The notes under the pieces were generated by a model. It made no database searches. It saw nothing but the letters and a program-made list of their open reading frames with translations, and was not told the origin of the DNA. Source: Thermoplasmata archaeon (GTDB lineage Archaea > Thermoplasmatota > Thermoplasmata > Thermoplasmatales > Thermoplasmataceae). Taken from it: a stretch of DNA of 48,856 bases. A program made the position numbers and the translations under genes. Shown piece by piece: positions 25,881 to 34,645 of the stretch. Location of the stretch: assembly GCA_021794355.1 (NCBI GenBank), contig JAJYRA010000050.1:1-48856 (forward strand). Reading direction: 5' to 3'. How positions within the stretch are numbered: the first letter of the stretch is position 1; every line of letters starts with the position of its first letter.

Positions 25881-28298
25881 ATGGGAAAATTAACCTCATA
25901 CATTCTGGGGCTTATTGTGGTGCTTTCCTTTTCGTTCTATTATCTATCTTCCTTTTATAATCCTCTTATTCAGTGGCTTGGACCGGTCATCGGTTCTCCG
26001 TTGATAATTATGGCCGGGTTGTTGCTTTTCCTTGTTGGAGATCCAGTCAAGGACTTTTATCTCATCCCGATCTTTATTATGACTGGACTGGTCATAGGTA
26101 TTGGTTCCAGGAAAGGGACAAAAGCGTTCTTTTCCACCATTACAATATATGGCTCAATTCTCTCTCTTATGGGAATAAGTCTTCTCTATATGTTGTTAGA
26201 TAAGATGGCAATTATCAAGGGTCTTTCATCTGCTTCCTCTTCAGGGGGATCCCTAAGCAATCTTGGATCAACAGGTACTCTTCCGCCCGTTCCTCCGGGG
26301 TCATCCATAAGTGCTATCCTATCCGAACCCCTAGTTGGAAGAGTTTTGAGTGCTTTATCATCCCTTGCTGGAAAAGGGACATCCTCATCCGGAAAATTAT
26401 CACCACCAACATCCATATTATCCTCTCTTGGGTCAACGATCTTTCAATCATTTATTATTTACGGAATAGTTGATTTCCTAATAGTTGCCATAATTGCAGC
26501 ACTGGTCGGGTTTGGTTTAAATCGTGTGGCAAAAAATGGCCCAGTTAAGAAAAAGAAGAATTCTATCCATACGGAAGGAGTAAAGATGGTGGCAGTTATA
26601 ATACTGTGTCTGTTCATGATTATTTCATTCTCAGTTCCAATTTCTGCCGTAGGTTACCATAACGCTTCAGTTCCACAAATAATACCTTACAACGAGGGTG
26701 ACCATGCTAAACCTTTTGCTCAAAATTTTGTTTCAGAAGCCATAAAAAATGGAAGTAATTTTGTATCGTCAGGGGGATCAAAATCCTTCTCATTCACCGG
26801 CGGATTCTTAGGCAAAAGTGGTTCCTTATATCATATTTACGCGGGTTATCAGGAAAATAACTCCATTCCAAGCGGAAAACTGTATGTTAATTCATCCATC
26901 ATATCTGCCTATTTTATTTCCTACAACACTTCAAACCTTCTCCAGCAATTGGGACTGGATAACATTTATATTCCAGTCAATCTCCAGAAACCTCAATTTC
27001 AGGGTCTTTCAAATCTGATTCCAGAGGGCATAATATTATATGCTTTCCATGGAAATTCCACGGCCAATAAGGGCCAGACATTATCTGCCGCAAATAAATT
27101 CGTTTCATCGGTCAACGGAAGTTCGTTGAAAAATATTCTTTCGGTATCCCTTAATCTAAGCAATATGGGTGTAGGTGACTTCACTCTTTATCTTTATTCA
27201 TTCCAGCCAGATTACTCCTCGGTGGAAAACAACCTGATAAATAATTTCCCAAACCTCTATAACACAGGTCAATCAAACATCATATTGAAAGATAACATTG
27301 CAAATGGTAGTTTTAGGCCCATATCAAAGGGCGGGAGTATGAATTCCTTCATAATGGCTGGAGGTTATCTCAACTCATCCACTCTGCTAAGATACGCAGG
27401 CAATCTTGGAAAATTCAAAAGTTCAATCAACAATACCAGTTCTGTCGTTTCATTCACCCTGTCCATGTTCGAGGAGAACAATGTGTATTACTCCTCAGGA
27501 TCTGTTCACACCATAAACCTCTCAGATTTAATAGGGTACAGCCATAATCTTACATTTTCCGGTTCAACACAATCACTGGTAATATCAGGAATACCTGAGA
27601 AAAGTGTGAAGACAACAACGTATATCTTCAACTCATACTTTAATAATGGTTCCTTTGCGGGTGGTATAAACTTTGGAACTGCAACGAACAAGCACATGGT
27701 TACAACTACATTGAATCCTGCTGCAACCACATACACTTCAAACGCAACATTTCCTGCAAAATTGTCCATAAATGAAATTGTTAAACTTCAGGGCAACGGA
27801 TATTATAAAATAATTGTGGGAGTAAAGAACATTGATACGAACCAGCTGACAAATGTATCCATTAATGAGTCTGCATTCAGGACTTACTATCCTCTTTCAA
27901 TGTCCATTATATCAGGACAACCCTTTGAAAAATATTCATCCCCCTTAAACCCTGGAAGTTCTGTATATCTTAACTTTACTGTAAAAGCTGCAAATCCTGG
28001 CAAATATGTTATGGGCAGTCCAAGAATCACCTATGAAAATAACGGGACTGGTGAAATATCCATGGGAACCCAGATTGTACTTACAGGTCCAAATTCTTCT
28101 CTGGTGGATACCATGAACAATATGATACACTTCTATATCGAACAGGAGGCCGCAAGCCTGATCCCGGAAGTTAAGATACTTTCCACTCCTATTGTGGGAT
28201 ATTTCTATGTCTTCGATCTGTTGATTTTATTGTTGTTTGTCGCTGATATATACATCGAAATTAGCTCATATAGAAGATGGAAAAATCAAAAATCATAG
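25881..28298 (+). CDS. Large membrane protein with big extracellular domain, unknown function
   Basis: An 805-residue protein without a family I can name. Residues 5-105 carry about four transmembrane helices. Residues 113-185 are a Ser/Gly/Pro linker. Helices follow at about 193-214 and 234-256, the latter resembling a signal-anchor (VKMVAVIILCLFMIISFSVP) after the basic stretch KKKKN. An ectodomain of about 500 residues rich in Asn, Ser and Tyr with many sequons comes next, then a last helix at about 774-792 and a short basic tail. The layout suggests two modules fused: a multipass N-terminal half and a secreted half anchored at both ends. A TATA box lies 25 nt upstream. Confidence 0.75.
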   Translation: MGKLTSYILGLIVVLSFSFYYLSSFYNPLIQWLGPVIGSPLIIMAGLLLFLVGDPVKDFYLIPIFIMTGLVIGIGSRKGTKAFFSTITIYGSILSLMGISLLYMLLDKMAIIKGLSSASSSGGSLSNLGSTGTLPPVPPGSSISAILSEPLVGRVLSALSSLAGKGTSSSGKLSPPTSILSSLGSTIFQSFIIYGIVDFLIVAIIAALVGFGLNRVAKNGPVKKKKNSIHTEGVKMVAVIILCLFMIISFSVPISAVGYHNASVPQIIPYNEGDHAKPFAQNFVSEAIKNGSNFVSSGGSKSFSFTGGFLGKSGSLYHIYAGYQENNSIPSGKLYVNSSIISAYFISYNTSNLLQQLGLDNIYIPVNLQKPQFQGLSNLIPEGIILYAFHGNSTANKGQTLSAANKFVSSVNGSSLKNILSVSLNLSNMGVGDFTLYLYSFQPDYSSVENNLINNFPNLYNTGQSNIILKDNIANGSFRPISKGGSMNSFIMAGGYLNSSTLLRYAGNLGKFKSSINNTSSVVSFTLSMFEENNVYYSSGSVHTINLSDLIGYSHNLTFSGSTQSLVISGIPEKSVKTTTYIFNSYFNNGSFAGGINFGTATNKHMVTTTLNPAATTYTSNATFPAKLSINEIVKLQGNGYYKIIVGVKNIDTNQLTNVSINESAFRTYYPLSMSIISGQPFEKYSSPLNPGSSVYLNFTVKAANPGKYVMGSPRITYENNGTGEISMGTQIVLTGPNSSLVDTMNNMIHFYIEQEAASLIPEVKILSTPIVGYFYVFDLLILLLFVADIYIEISSYRRWKNQKS

Positions 28299-28329
28299 GT
28301 AACAAATAGATAAGGAAATTTTAAGATTT

Positions 28330-28752
28330 TTATTTTGGCACTTTTTCATTGATGAATTCATATGCCTTTTTTATTATGTTTTTCTGATTATCGAATTTCA
28401 AATATTTCATTGAATCTTCGTAGTTCAGCCAAACATAGGCTTCATGTTCGTTTGAAGTTTTCACTTTTACATCTCTGTCTACCTCTCCCAGAAAGAGTGT
28501 GAGATCTTTATGAATGTTGTTCTTGTCAAAATAAAAATAATAATCGGTCTTCTCTTCGAACCCCGCAATTATTTTACATTTTATCCCAGTCTCTTCCTCT
28601 GTCTCCCTGAGCGCTGCTTCTTTTTTATTTTCTCCTCTTTCTATATGTCCCTTGGAGAAATCAAGATATCCATCTTTCTTCATCAGATACAGAAATTGAA
28701 TTTCTTCCATCCGCCTGAAGAGGATAATTCCGGCACTACTTTCGTGAACCAT
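28330..28752 (-). CDS. NUDIX hydrolase, Ap4A pyrophosphohydrolase type
   Basis: A 140-residue NUDIX protein. The box spans residues 35-57 (GHIERGENKKEAALRETEEE, then TGI). The opening VHESSAGIILFRR, the LDFSKGHIERGE context and the downstream KTDYYFYF match the small diadenosine tetraphosphate hydrolases, which split Ap4A to ATP and AMP and clear this by-product of aminoacyl-tRNA synthetases. A TATA-like TATTTTATAAT lies about 24 nt before the start. It is convergent with the large membrane protein gene. Confidence 0.85.
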   Translation of the reverse strand: MVHESSAGIILFRRMEEIQFLYLMKKDGYLDFSKGHIERGENKKEAALRETEEETGIKCKIIAGFEEKTDYYFYFDKNNIHKDLTLFLGEVDRDVKVKTSNEHEAYVWLNYEDSMKYLKFDNQKNIIKKAYEFINEKVPK

Positions 28753-28940
28753 TCTTGTGCATTACATATTATTATAAAATATTGTTTTATTTTAGTGGTA
28801 GAAGGAGTTGGTCTCAAGTTATGTTTCCCGTTAATCATGTCAACATCCAGATTTGGAAGTTATCATCCTCATCTGATCAGAGCTAATACTGCACGACCTT
28901 AACCCTAAAGCCTCTATCCAGCTCCCTTTCTATTCAGGGA

Positions 28941-29216
28941 TTGAGGCTCCCAATTATAGGATCACTTTTCTTCAGATTCCGTAAGAGCATGAACTGTTTT
29001 TCCTGTGTTTTACCGCAGCTCGTCAATCAACACATGTATTTTAGAACACTATCCGAGGAAGAGATTTCATCGTTGTTCAAATGCCTTCGCGCATCTTTGT
29101 CAGTAGGACTATGCATTAACGCAGAAAATGTCACAAATATTGATGATTTCGGGGAAAAAGGGCATCTAATTGTGAAATCATTGCAGGTAGTTCATAGTAT
29201 CAGTAAAATCAGTTAA
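28941..29216 (+). CDS. Doubtful small ORF upstream of phosphoglycerate kinase
   Basis: A 91-codon frame. The second half (RTLSEEEISSLFKCLRASLS and NVTNIDDFGEKGHLIVKSLQ) has a plausible protein composition, but I recognise no family and no promoter. The 530-bp gap between the NUDIX gene and pgk holds nothing else that I can support. It may be a gene fragment or chance. Confidence 0.2.
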   Translation: MRLPIIGSLFFRFRKSMNCFSCVLPQLVNQHMYFRTLSEEEISSLFKCLRASLSVGLCINAENVTNIDDFGEKGHLIVKSLQVVHSISKIS

Positions 29217-29253
29217 TATCGTTGTCTAAAAAATGGACTATATAGATTCACAA

Positions 29254-29263
29254 TTAATTTATG
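29254..29263 (+). promoter_or_regulatory. TATA box of the pgk-pfdA-ftsY unit
   Basis: AATTTATGTA is centred 28 nt before the ATG at 29287. It supports that codon over the upstream ATG at 29233. Confidence 0.45.
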
Positions 29264-29286
29264 TATTCAGGCAATTATGGGTCTGT

Positions 29287-30537
29287 ATGGATCAAACGAG
29301 GAAGGAATTTTTCACACTTGATGATTTTGATTTTATGGGCAAAACCGTGTTGTTAAGGGTTGATCTGAATTCTCCCATTCACCCTCTAACTAGTGAAATA
29401 ATGAGTGATACTCGATTCAAATCCCACCTACCCACAATTGAAAAACTGCGAAATGCAAAAGTGGTTATTATGGCTCATCAGAGCAGACCAGGAAAATCTG
29501 ACTTCACCTCTTTATTTCAGCATTCAAGGAGACTGGAGCGATTACTTGGAAGAAGGGTAAAATTCGTTGATTCACTTTACGGGAATTCTGCTCTGGATGC
29601 CATAAAACGTATGGAGTCCGGTGACATACTGATGCTGGAAAATACTAGATTCTATTCAGAAGATGTGGTTCTTGATCCCGGAGAAAGAGAGACCATCGAA
29701 AATTCCAACCTGGTAAAAAATCTATCCTCCGTGTGCGACTATTTTGTAAACGACGCTTTTCCGGCAATTCATAGGGCACAAACATCACTTACCGGATTCA
29801 CTCACTCCTTGCCAAACGTAGCTGGACTGTTGATCCAAAAGGAAACAGGTGCATTAAACAGTTTTCTAAAAGGTGACAGGAGCAGGAACCTTGCAATCCT
29901 TGCTGGAGCCAAGATAGAAGATTCTATCACAGTGGCTGATTCATTCCTCAAAAAGGATATAGTTGGGAAAATAGTTGTTGGAGGAGTTGTTGCCAACGCT
30001 TTCCTCTGGGCATCTGGAAAGAAGATAGGTAAGAAAAATGAGGAGTTCATTAAGCACAATAATAGGAACTATGAGAAATATCTGAAGGTATGCAGGGAAC
30101 TCCTTGACAAATTCCCAGAGCAGATTATCATGCCAGTGGACTATGTTCTGAACCCATCACGGCTAAGAATAGATTTGGATGAAAACATACCCGATGACCA
30201 GATAGTTGCGGATATAGGATTGAATAGTATTGCACGGTTTTCTGAGGAGATCAGGAAGGCAGAAAGTCTTTTCATAAACGGACCAATGGGAATGTATGAA
30301 ATAGAGGAATACAGCAGTGGAACCTTTGAGATCCTCAAGGAGGTGGCAGCATCTGGAGCCATGAAGATTGCCGGAGGAGGCCATACAATTTCAGCCATAG
30401 AAGCTCTTGGAGTGGAGAATAGAATTGATCATATGTCCACAGGTGGAGGTGCACTCATAAGTTATTTATCCGGTGAACCCATGCCTGTACTTGAGTCTTT
30501 GAGGGAAAGCAAAAGATATTTTGAAAAGGTGATTTAA
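29287..30537 (+). CDS. pgk: Phosphoglycerate kinase
   Basis: About 416 residues starting MDQTRKEFFTLDDFDF. It transfers phosphate from 1,3-bisphosphoglycerate to ADP, or runs in reverse for gluconeogenesis. Family stretches are GKTVLLRVDLNSPI, AHQSRPGK, LLENTRF-like MLENTRFYSED, NDAFPAIHRAQTSLTGF, and the C-terminal nucleotide loop AGGGHTISAI and STGGGALISYLSG. An ATG at 29233 would add 18 residues, but these lie across the TATA box and are not in homologues. The stop is directly followed by the prefoldin start, so the three genes form one unit. Confidence 0.94.
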   Translation: MDQTRKEFFTLDDFDFMGKTVLLRVDLNSPIHPLTSEIMSDTRFKSHLPTIEKLRNAKVVIMAHQSRPGKSDFTSLFQHSRRLERLLGRRVKFVDSLYGNSALDAIKRMESGDILMLENTRFYSEDVVLDPGERETIENSNLVKNLSSVCDYFVNDAFPAIHRAQTSLTGFTHSLPNVAGLLIQKETGALNSFLKGDRSRNLAILAGAKIEDSITVADSFLKKDIVGKIVVGGVVANAFLWASGKKIGKKNEEFIKHNNRNYEKYLKVCRELLDKFPEQIIMPVDYVLNPSRLRIDLDENIPDDQIVADIGLNSIARFSEEIRKAESLFINGPMGMYEIEEYSSGTFEILKEVAASGAMKIAGGGHTISAIEALGVENRIDHMSTGGGALISYLSGEPMPVLESLRESKRYFEKVI

Positions 30538-30960
30538 ATGGAAAATGAACAGGGAAACATTGATATTAGGGAGGAACTGGAATTTCTTGAATCCTACATC
30601 AATTCTTCAGAAAAACAGATAACTCTTCTTACACAGGGAATTGAAGATTATGGAAAAGCTCTTAGCATCTTACAATCAAAGGAAATAACCCAATCCTCTG
30701 AAAATCTTATTTCTCTTGGAGGGGGCGTCTTTGCCAGAGGCAGGATTGACAGGGAAAGTGCAGTTCTCGTGGCCATTGGGTCTGATATTTTCATAGAAGA
30801 AAAACCAGAGAGTACAATTGAAAGGCTCAATGCACAGATTGATGAAGTGAGGAAAACTCTGCAGAATATGAACAGTCAGAGGACCGAAGCATTGAGAAGG
30901 TATGAAGCTCTAGTCCGAGCAATAAACACAAGTAAGAAGGAAGATGACCCTAAAAGATAG
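30538..30960 (+). CDS. pfdA: Prefoldin alpha subunit (GimC alpha)
   Basis: A 140-residue coiled-coil protein. N-terminal helix (REELEFLESYINSSEKQITL), central beta hairpin region with LISLGGGVFARGRIDRESAV and LVAIGSDIFIEEKPE, and C-terminal coiled coil (RLNAQIDEVRKTLQNMNSQR). Prefoldin is a hexameric chaperone that hands unfolded proteins to the thermosome. It starts immediately after the pgk stop and overlaps ftsY by 17 nt. The pfdA-ftsY order is common in euryarchaea. Confidence 0.93.
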   Translation: MENEQGNIDIREELEFLESYINSSEKQITLLTQGIEDYGKALSILQSKEITQSSENLISLGGGVFARGRIDRESAVLVAIGSDIFIEEKPESTIERLNAQIDEVRKTLQNMNSQRTEALRRYEALVRAINTSKKEDDPKR

Positions 30961-31804
30961 AATCAGTAATCTGTTCAGGGGTAATAAAGGAGAAATAGAA
31001 ATAGGTAAATTCAAAGATGAGTATTTTGAAATATTGCTTGAATCGGACGTTTCCTTTGAAACCGTGGAATATATATTAGAAACTTTTGAAAAGAAGCATT
31101 CAAAGGAGAAAAGACTGAAGAGAGAAGAGGCTGTTGAAAGCCTGAAAGAAATATTGAGAGAAATACTTGTTAAGGCAAGACCTGGGAGGGATATTTTCAA
31201 TCCGGAGAAAAAACCCTTAATAATTATGTTTCTCGGTATAAATGGTACCGGAAAGACCACCACCATAGCACGACTGGCTTACCTGATGAAGAAAAATGGA
31301 AAAACTGTTGTAATTGCTGCATCGGATACCTTCCGGGCAGGTGCCATAGAACAAATCAGGTATCATGGGGAAGATCTGGGCATAAGGGTAATTTATCAGG
31401 AAATGGGGGCTGATCCATCGGCAATAGCATATGATGCCATAGAGCACGCTAGGGCGCGTAATATGGATTATGTTCTGATCGATACTGCTGGAAGAATGCA
31501 GACAAATAAAAACCTGATGGATGAGATGAGAAAGATAAAGAGAGTATCGAAACCTGATATGACTTTCCTTACAGTGGATGCAATGGCTGCAACGGATGCC
31601 ATAGAACAGGCAACCACCTTTCTGAGGGATATCAAGTTTGATGGCATCGTTGTAAATAAGCTTGACACAGATGTAAGGGGAGGCTCCATTTTTTCCATTG
31701 CACACAAATTTAAGGAGCCCATATACTTTCTGGGTGTGGGCCAGAAACTGGAAGACCTCATACCCTATGATCCAGAGTTTATACTCAAGAAAGTATTTGG
31801 TTGA
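30944..31804 (+). CDS. ftsY: Signal recognition particle receptor FtsY
   Basis: A 286-residue SRP GTPase. The N-domain helical bundle is at residues 1-85 without the long acidic A-domain of many bacteria. The G-domain has G1 GINGTGKT (98-105), AASDTFRAGAIEQ, DTAGRMQTN, and the NKLD guanine-specificity motif, and ends GVGQKLEDLIPYDPEFILKK. It docks ribosome-SRP complexes at the membrane and acts with the Sec61 translocon whose beta subunit is encoded at 7132. It overlaps pfdA, so it is translationally linked. Confidence 0.95.
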   Translation: MTLKDRISNLFRGNKGEIEIGKFKDEYFEILLESDVSFETVEYILETFEKKHSKEKRLKREEAVESLKEILREILVKARPGRDIFNPEKKPLIIMFLGINGTGKTTTIARLAYLMKKNGKTVVIAASDTFRAGAIEQIRYHGEDLGIRVIYQEMGADPSAIAYDAIEHARARNMDYVLIDTAGRMQTNKNLMDEMRKIKRVSKPDMTFLTVDAMAATDAIEQATTFLRDIKFDGIVVNKLDTDVRGGSIFSIAHKFKEPIYFLGVGQKLEDLIPYDPEFILKKVFG

Positions 31805-31847
31805 GAAGACATAATTTTTGAAAATGGTTTTGCCGTATTTTTCAGGC

Positions 31848-32522
31848 CTATCTGATGTTGGATATCAACATGGAGATCTCATCGGTACTCATTTCAGTTG
31901 TTATTAGGGGTATATTCTCAATCTCAGAAAGTCTTATGGCAAGTTCGTCCACCCTGTCTGCCTTTACATAGACTACTGCCGCCGGTTTCAGAGGATGTAC
32001 ACGTATGGCGATCATGGGGCTTCTTCCCATTTTCACATCCGTAAAAAATATAACTCTCTGGCTCGACCATCCATAGAGTAAACTGTATTCACTGTATGAG
32101 AAGGAAAGTATGGCTTTCACACCATTAACAATTGTATAACCCCTCACATATCTATCCGTGTCTGCCCTGGATACACTTGTCCCCTTTATTTTGTTGATTA
32201 TGGTTTTCAGGTTTATGTCCCTATCATAATCCCTAAGATCAATCAAGGCATCATAGGGAACACCAGATTTGTACCGTCTCAGAATTCTGCCTCCATGATT
32301 TGTCTCTATCCTAACCATTGCTGAAACAAACTTTTTTATGGTACTTACCCCGGGGGACTGCCTCCTGCCTGATTCATAGTCACTTATCATTGATAAACTC
32401 ACATTCATTTCCCGGGCCAGTTCACTTTTTGTAATTAAAAACTCCTCCCTCCATTTTTTCAAGGTTTCATTGGGGGTATGGGATAAAACAATCTCCCCTG
32501 CTATCTTTTCTTCCACGTTCAC
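31848..32522 (-). CDS. Archaeal XRE-type HTH transcriptional regulator (COG1709-like)
   Basis: A 224-residue protein beginning at a GTG. Residues about 18-70 hold an XRE helix-turn-helix (WREEFLITKSELAREMNVSL, then SMISDYESGRRQSPG). The remainder (about 85-224) is an alpha/beta ligand-binding-like region conserved in the archaeal regulators grouped as COG1709. The effector and targets are unknown. AATATAAATATT lies about 23 nt upstream on the reverse strand, consistent with a leaderless GTG start. Confidence 0.8.
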   Translation of the reverse strand: MNVEEKIAGEIVLSHTPNETLKKWREEFLITKSELAREMNVSLSMISDYESGRRQSPGVSTIKKFVSAMVRIETNHGGRILRRYKSGVPYDALIDLRDYDRDINLKTIINKIKGTSVSRADTDRYVRGYTIVNGVKAILSFSYSEYSLLYGWSSQRVIFFTDVKMGRSPMIAIRVHPLKPAAVVYVKADRVDELAIRLSEIENIPLITTEMSTDEISMLISNIR

Positions 32523-32577
32523 AGTGGATCATGAAGGCATAATATTTATATTTGACGAATTGAACTTCGTCAATAGA

Positions 32578-33507
32578 CTAAATTTTTTGACCGTGAAGCA
32601 TGGACTTCATCAAAAGGCTCATGTGCCCCGCTTCTTGCATCCTCCTGACAGAATATTGAATCCATTTCTTTCCAAAGGGAATATAGGAAAATGCTTTCTT
32701 CCCTCTTTTTTGAAGGTCGATAAGATACTGATTCCTTATACCATTTAGCATGCCATAACTGATTTCCTTCTTATGTTCTTGGCTCATTTCAACGGCCTTT
32801 TCGATCATCAATTCATCATGGCTTGCTACCATGAACGTTTTTGAGTTTTCAAACAAATATGACATAATATTCAGGAAATTTTTGTTAATCTCATCCTTTG
32901 TTTTGAAAGCTATCTCCTCGTTTTCAGTGTATGCCCCTTTTACCAATCTAAATATACCCCCTTCTGCTGAAAGTTCCTGTACATCTTTCATTGTTCTTTT
33001 CAGGTAAGCCTGAACGCATAGTCCAACATGACCGGTTGAGATTTTACTCCTGTATAAGTCAATTGTCTTATCAACAAGTTCAGACTCCTCCATGTCAATC
33101 CATGTAAACAAATTCTTTTCCATGGCCTTATCAACTATTCTGGTCAGGTTCTCCTTAGCAAGGTCAAGGCTCACTGAAAGTCCTATCTGGGTTGGTTTTA
33201 CAGACACCTGGAATTTTTCGTCACCACCTTCTATTTTGCTTATTACCTCAAGATAAGTTTTTGTGGCCTCTTCTATCTCCTCTCTATTTGAAAGTGCTTC
33301 TCCTAAATAGTTCAAAATTGCCCCTATATCAAGGCTTTTAAATCTGTTTCCCCTGTTGATAGCATCATTCACTGAGGGGCCGGCAATCCACTTCCCGGCG
33401 ACAAGCTTTTCCATAAAACCGTTTAACATTAAAACCATGAGAGAGATTCGTAAGATGTTATTATCCCTTTTCAGAGCATAAATATAGTGGTCTATCTTGT
33501 TGTCCAT
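32578..33507 (-). CDS. Proline dehydrogenase (monofunctional)
   Basis: A 309-residue FAD enzyme oxidising L-proline to 1-pyrroline-5-carboxylate. The TIM-barrel landmarks are WIDMEESELVDKT, GLCVQAYLKRT, GIFRLVKGAY, VASHDELMIEKA and the proline-binding end SYIPFGKKWIQYSVRRMQE. Length fits single-domain bacterial and archaeal PRODH. The partner P5C dehydrogenase is not in the window. It lies behind the HTH regulator gene in the same direction with a 55-bp gap, so regulation by that protein is possible but not shown. Confidence 0.9.
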   Translation of the reverse strand: MDNKIDHYIYALKRDNNILRISLMVLMLNGFMEKLVAGKWIAGPSVNDAINRGNRFKSLDIGAILNYLGEALSNREEIEEATKTYLEVISKIEGGDEKFQVSVKPTQIGLSVSLDLAKENLTRIVDKAMEKNLFTWIDMEESELVDKTIDLYRSKISTGHVGLCVQAYLKRTMKDVQELSAEGGIFRLVKGAYTENEEIAFKTKDEINKNFLNIMSYLFENSKTFMVASHDELMIEKAVEMSQEHKKEISYGMLNGIRNQYLIDLQKRGKKAFSYIPFGKKWIQYSVRRMQEAGHMSLLMKSMLHGQKI

Positions 33508-33887
33508 ATTTTGAATTTTATTTATGAATTTTTGGATAATGAAAAATACCGTGAGGATCAGAGTTCTTCAGTTAAGTGATGTCTACAACTCATCGGTAAA
33601 GTTCTAGAGAATTTTCACATCTTGGTAGCATAACTACTGGTGAATTGACCTTGATTGTGGGTTTTATATATTCATTGACTATTTTATGCACTAGCAGCTT
33701 GATTTAAAGAGAGTGCTTTACGTGTTCAATACACATCATTTCGGTGAATAGGTCACTGAAACCTATACATCCTTTCGAAAAGCTCAACTTAACCTTCTTA
33801 TTCCTGGAGAAAATGTTTTAATTCTCCGAAACAAATAGATGGCCTTTGAATAAAAAACAATTTTAGGAGAGTAACACTACAGACATA
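33508..33887. other. 380-bp region without a gene
   Basis: Between divergent proline dehydrogenase and nucleotidyltransferase genes. I see only short chance frames. CATAAATAAAA next to 33507 and GAATAAAAAAC near 33848 could be promoter elements of the flanking genes. Confidence 0.4.
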
Positions 33888-34604
33888 ATGGTTAAGGGAA
33901 TTATAACCGCTGCTGGTCTTGGAACGAGATCTGGCTTGGATGGAAAATTAAGAAAGGAAATCCTTCCACTCTATGATAAAATTGACGGTAAATTGGTTCT
34001 GAGACCTGTCCTGGACATGGCATATAGGAGGCTCCGATATGCGGGGTGCTCTGAAGTAATTATTATTCTGGATCCTGGCGACAGGATGACTGAAATTTAT
34101 GTGGAATCAAATTTCAAAAATTATGTTATCGCTTACCAGAAGGAAAAGATCGGATTTGGAAACGCTGTTTATATTGGAACTGAACTGGTTGGCGATGATG
34201 ACTTCATGCTCAATGCAGGGGATGGGATTGTTATGGATTTTTCTTATTATAAAGCATTAAAAAACTCCATAGAAACCACAATCACAATTTTTCCAGTAGA
34301 AAATCCGGAAAAATATGGAAACCCTAAGATTGATGAATCCGGCAAAAAAGTTTTAGAAGTAATGGAAAAACCGGAAAAACCAATTTCTAAGTTTGCTTTG
34401 GCGGCAACATATTATTTCAGGAATGACTTCAAGGACTATCTAAAACCCTCAACTGTAGAACTTACAGATTCCATAAATGCATATATTTCAAATGGAAAGA
34501 CAGTTAGGTATAATATGATTAATCACAGCGATTGGTTGAGCATAGGAAGAAAGGAAAATTATTATAACGTCATCACGGATTCCTTCAAATTTTCCCAGCC
34601 ATAA
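33888..34604 (+). CDS. Sugar-1-phosphate nucleotidyltransferase (GalU-like)
   Basis: A 238-residue nucleotidyltransferase. The N-terminal GIITAAGLGTRSGLDGKLRK is the nucleotide and sugar-phosphate binding signature, followed by LRPVLDMAYRRLRYAG and the acidic metal site in DDDFMLNAGDGIVMDF. KYGNPKID in the middle is typical of UTP-glucose-1-phosphate uridylyltransferases. UDP-glucose would be the precursor for the sulfoquinovose synthase encoded 2.3 kb away, which gives a plausible link. UTP versus dTTP preference is not certain. Confidence 0.8.
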   Translation: MVKGIITAAGLGTRSGLDGKLRKEILPLYDKIDGKLVLRPVLDMAYRRLRYAGCSEVIIILDPGDRMTEIYVESNFKNYVIAYQKEKIGFGNAVYIGTELVGDDDFMLNAGDGIVMDFSYYKALKNSIETTITIFPVENPEKYGNPKIDESGKKVLEVMEKPEKPISKFALAATYYFRNDFKDYLKPSTVELTDSINAYISNGKTVRYNMINHSDWLSIGRKENYYNVITDSFKFSQP

Positions 34605-34645
34605 AAATGCATACAATTTAAAAAAGGAAAAAATCCTTAAAAAAT

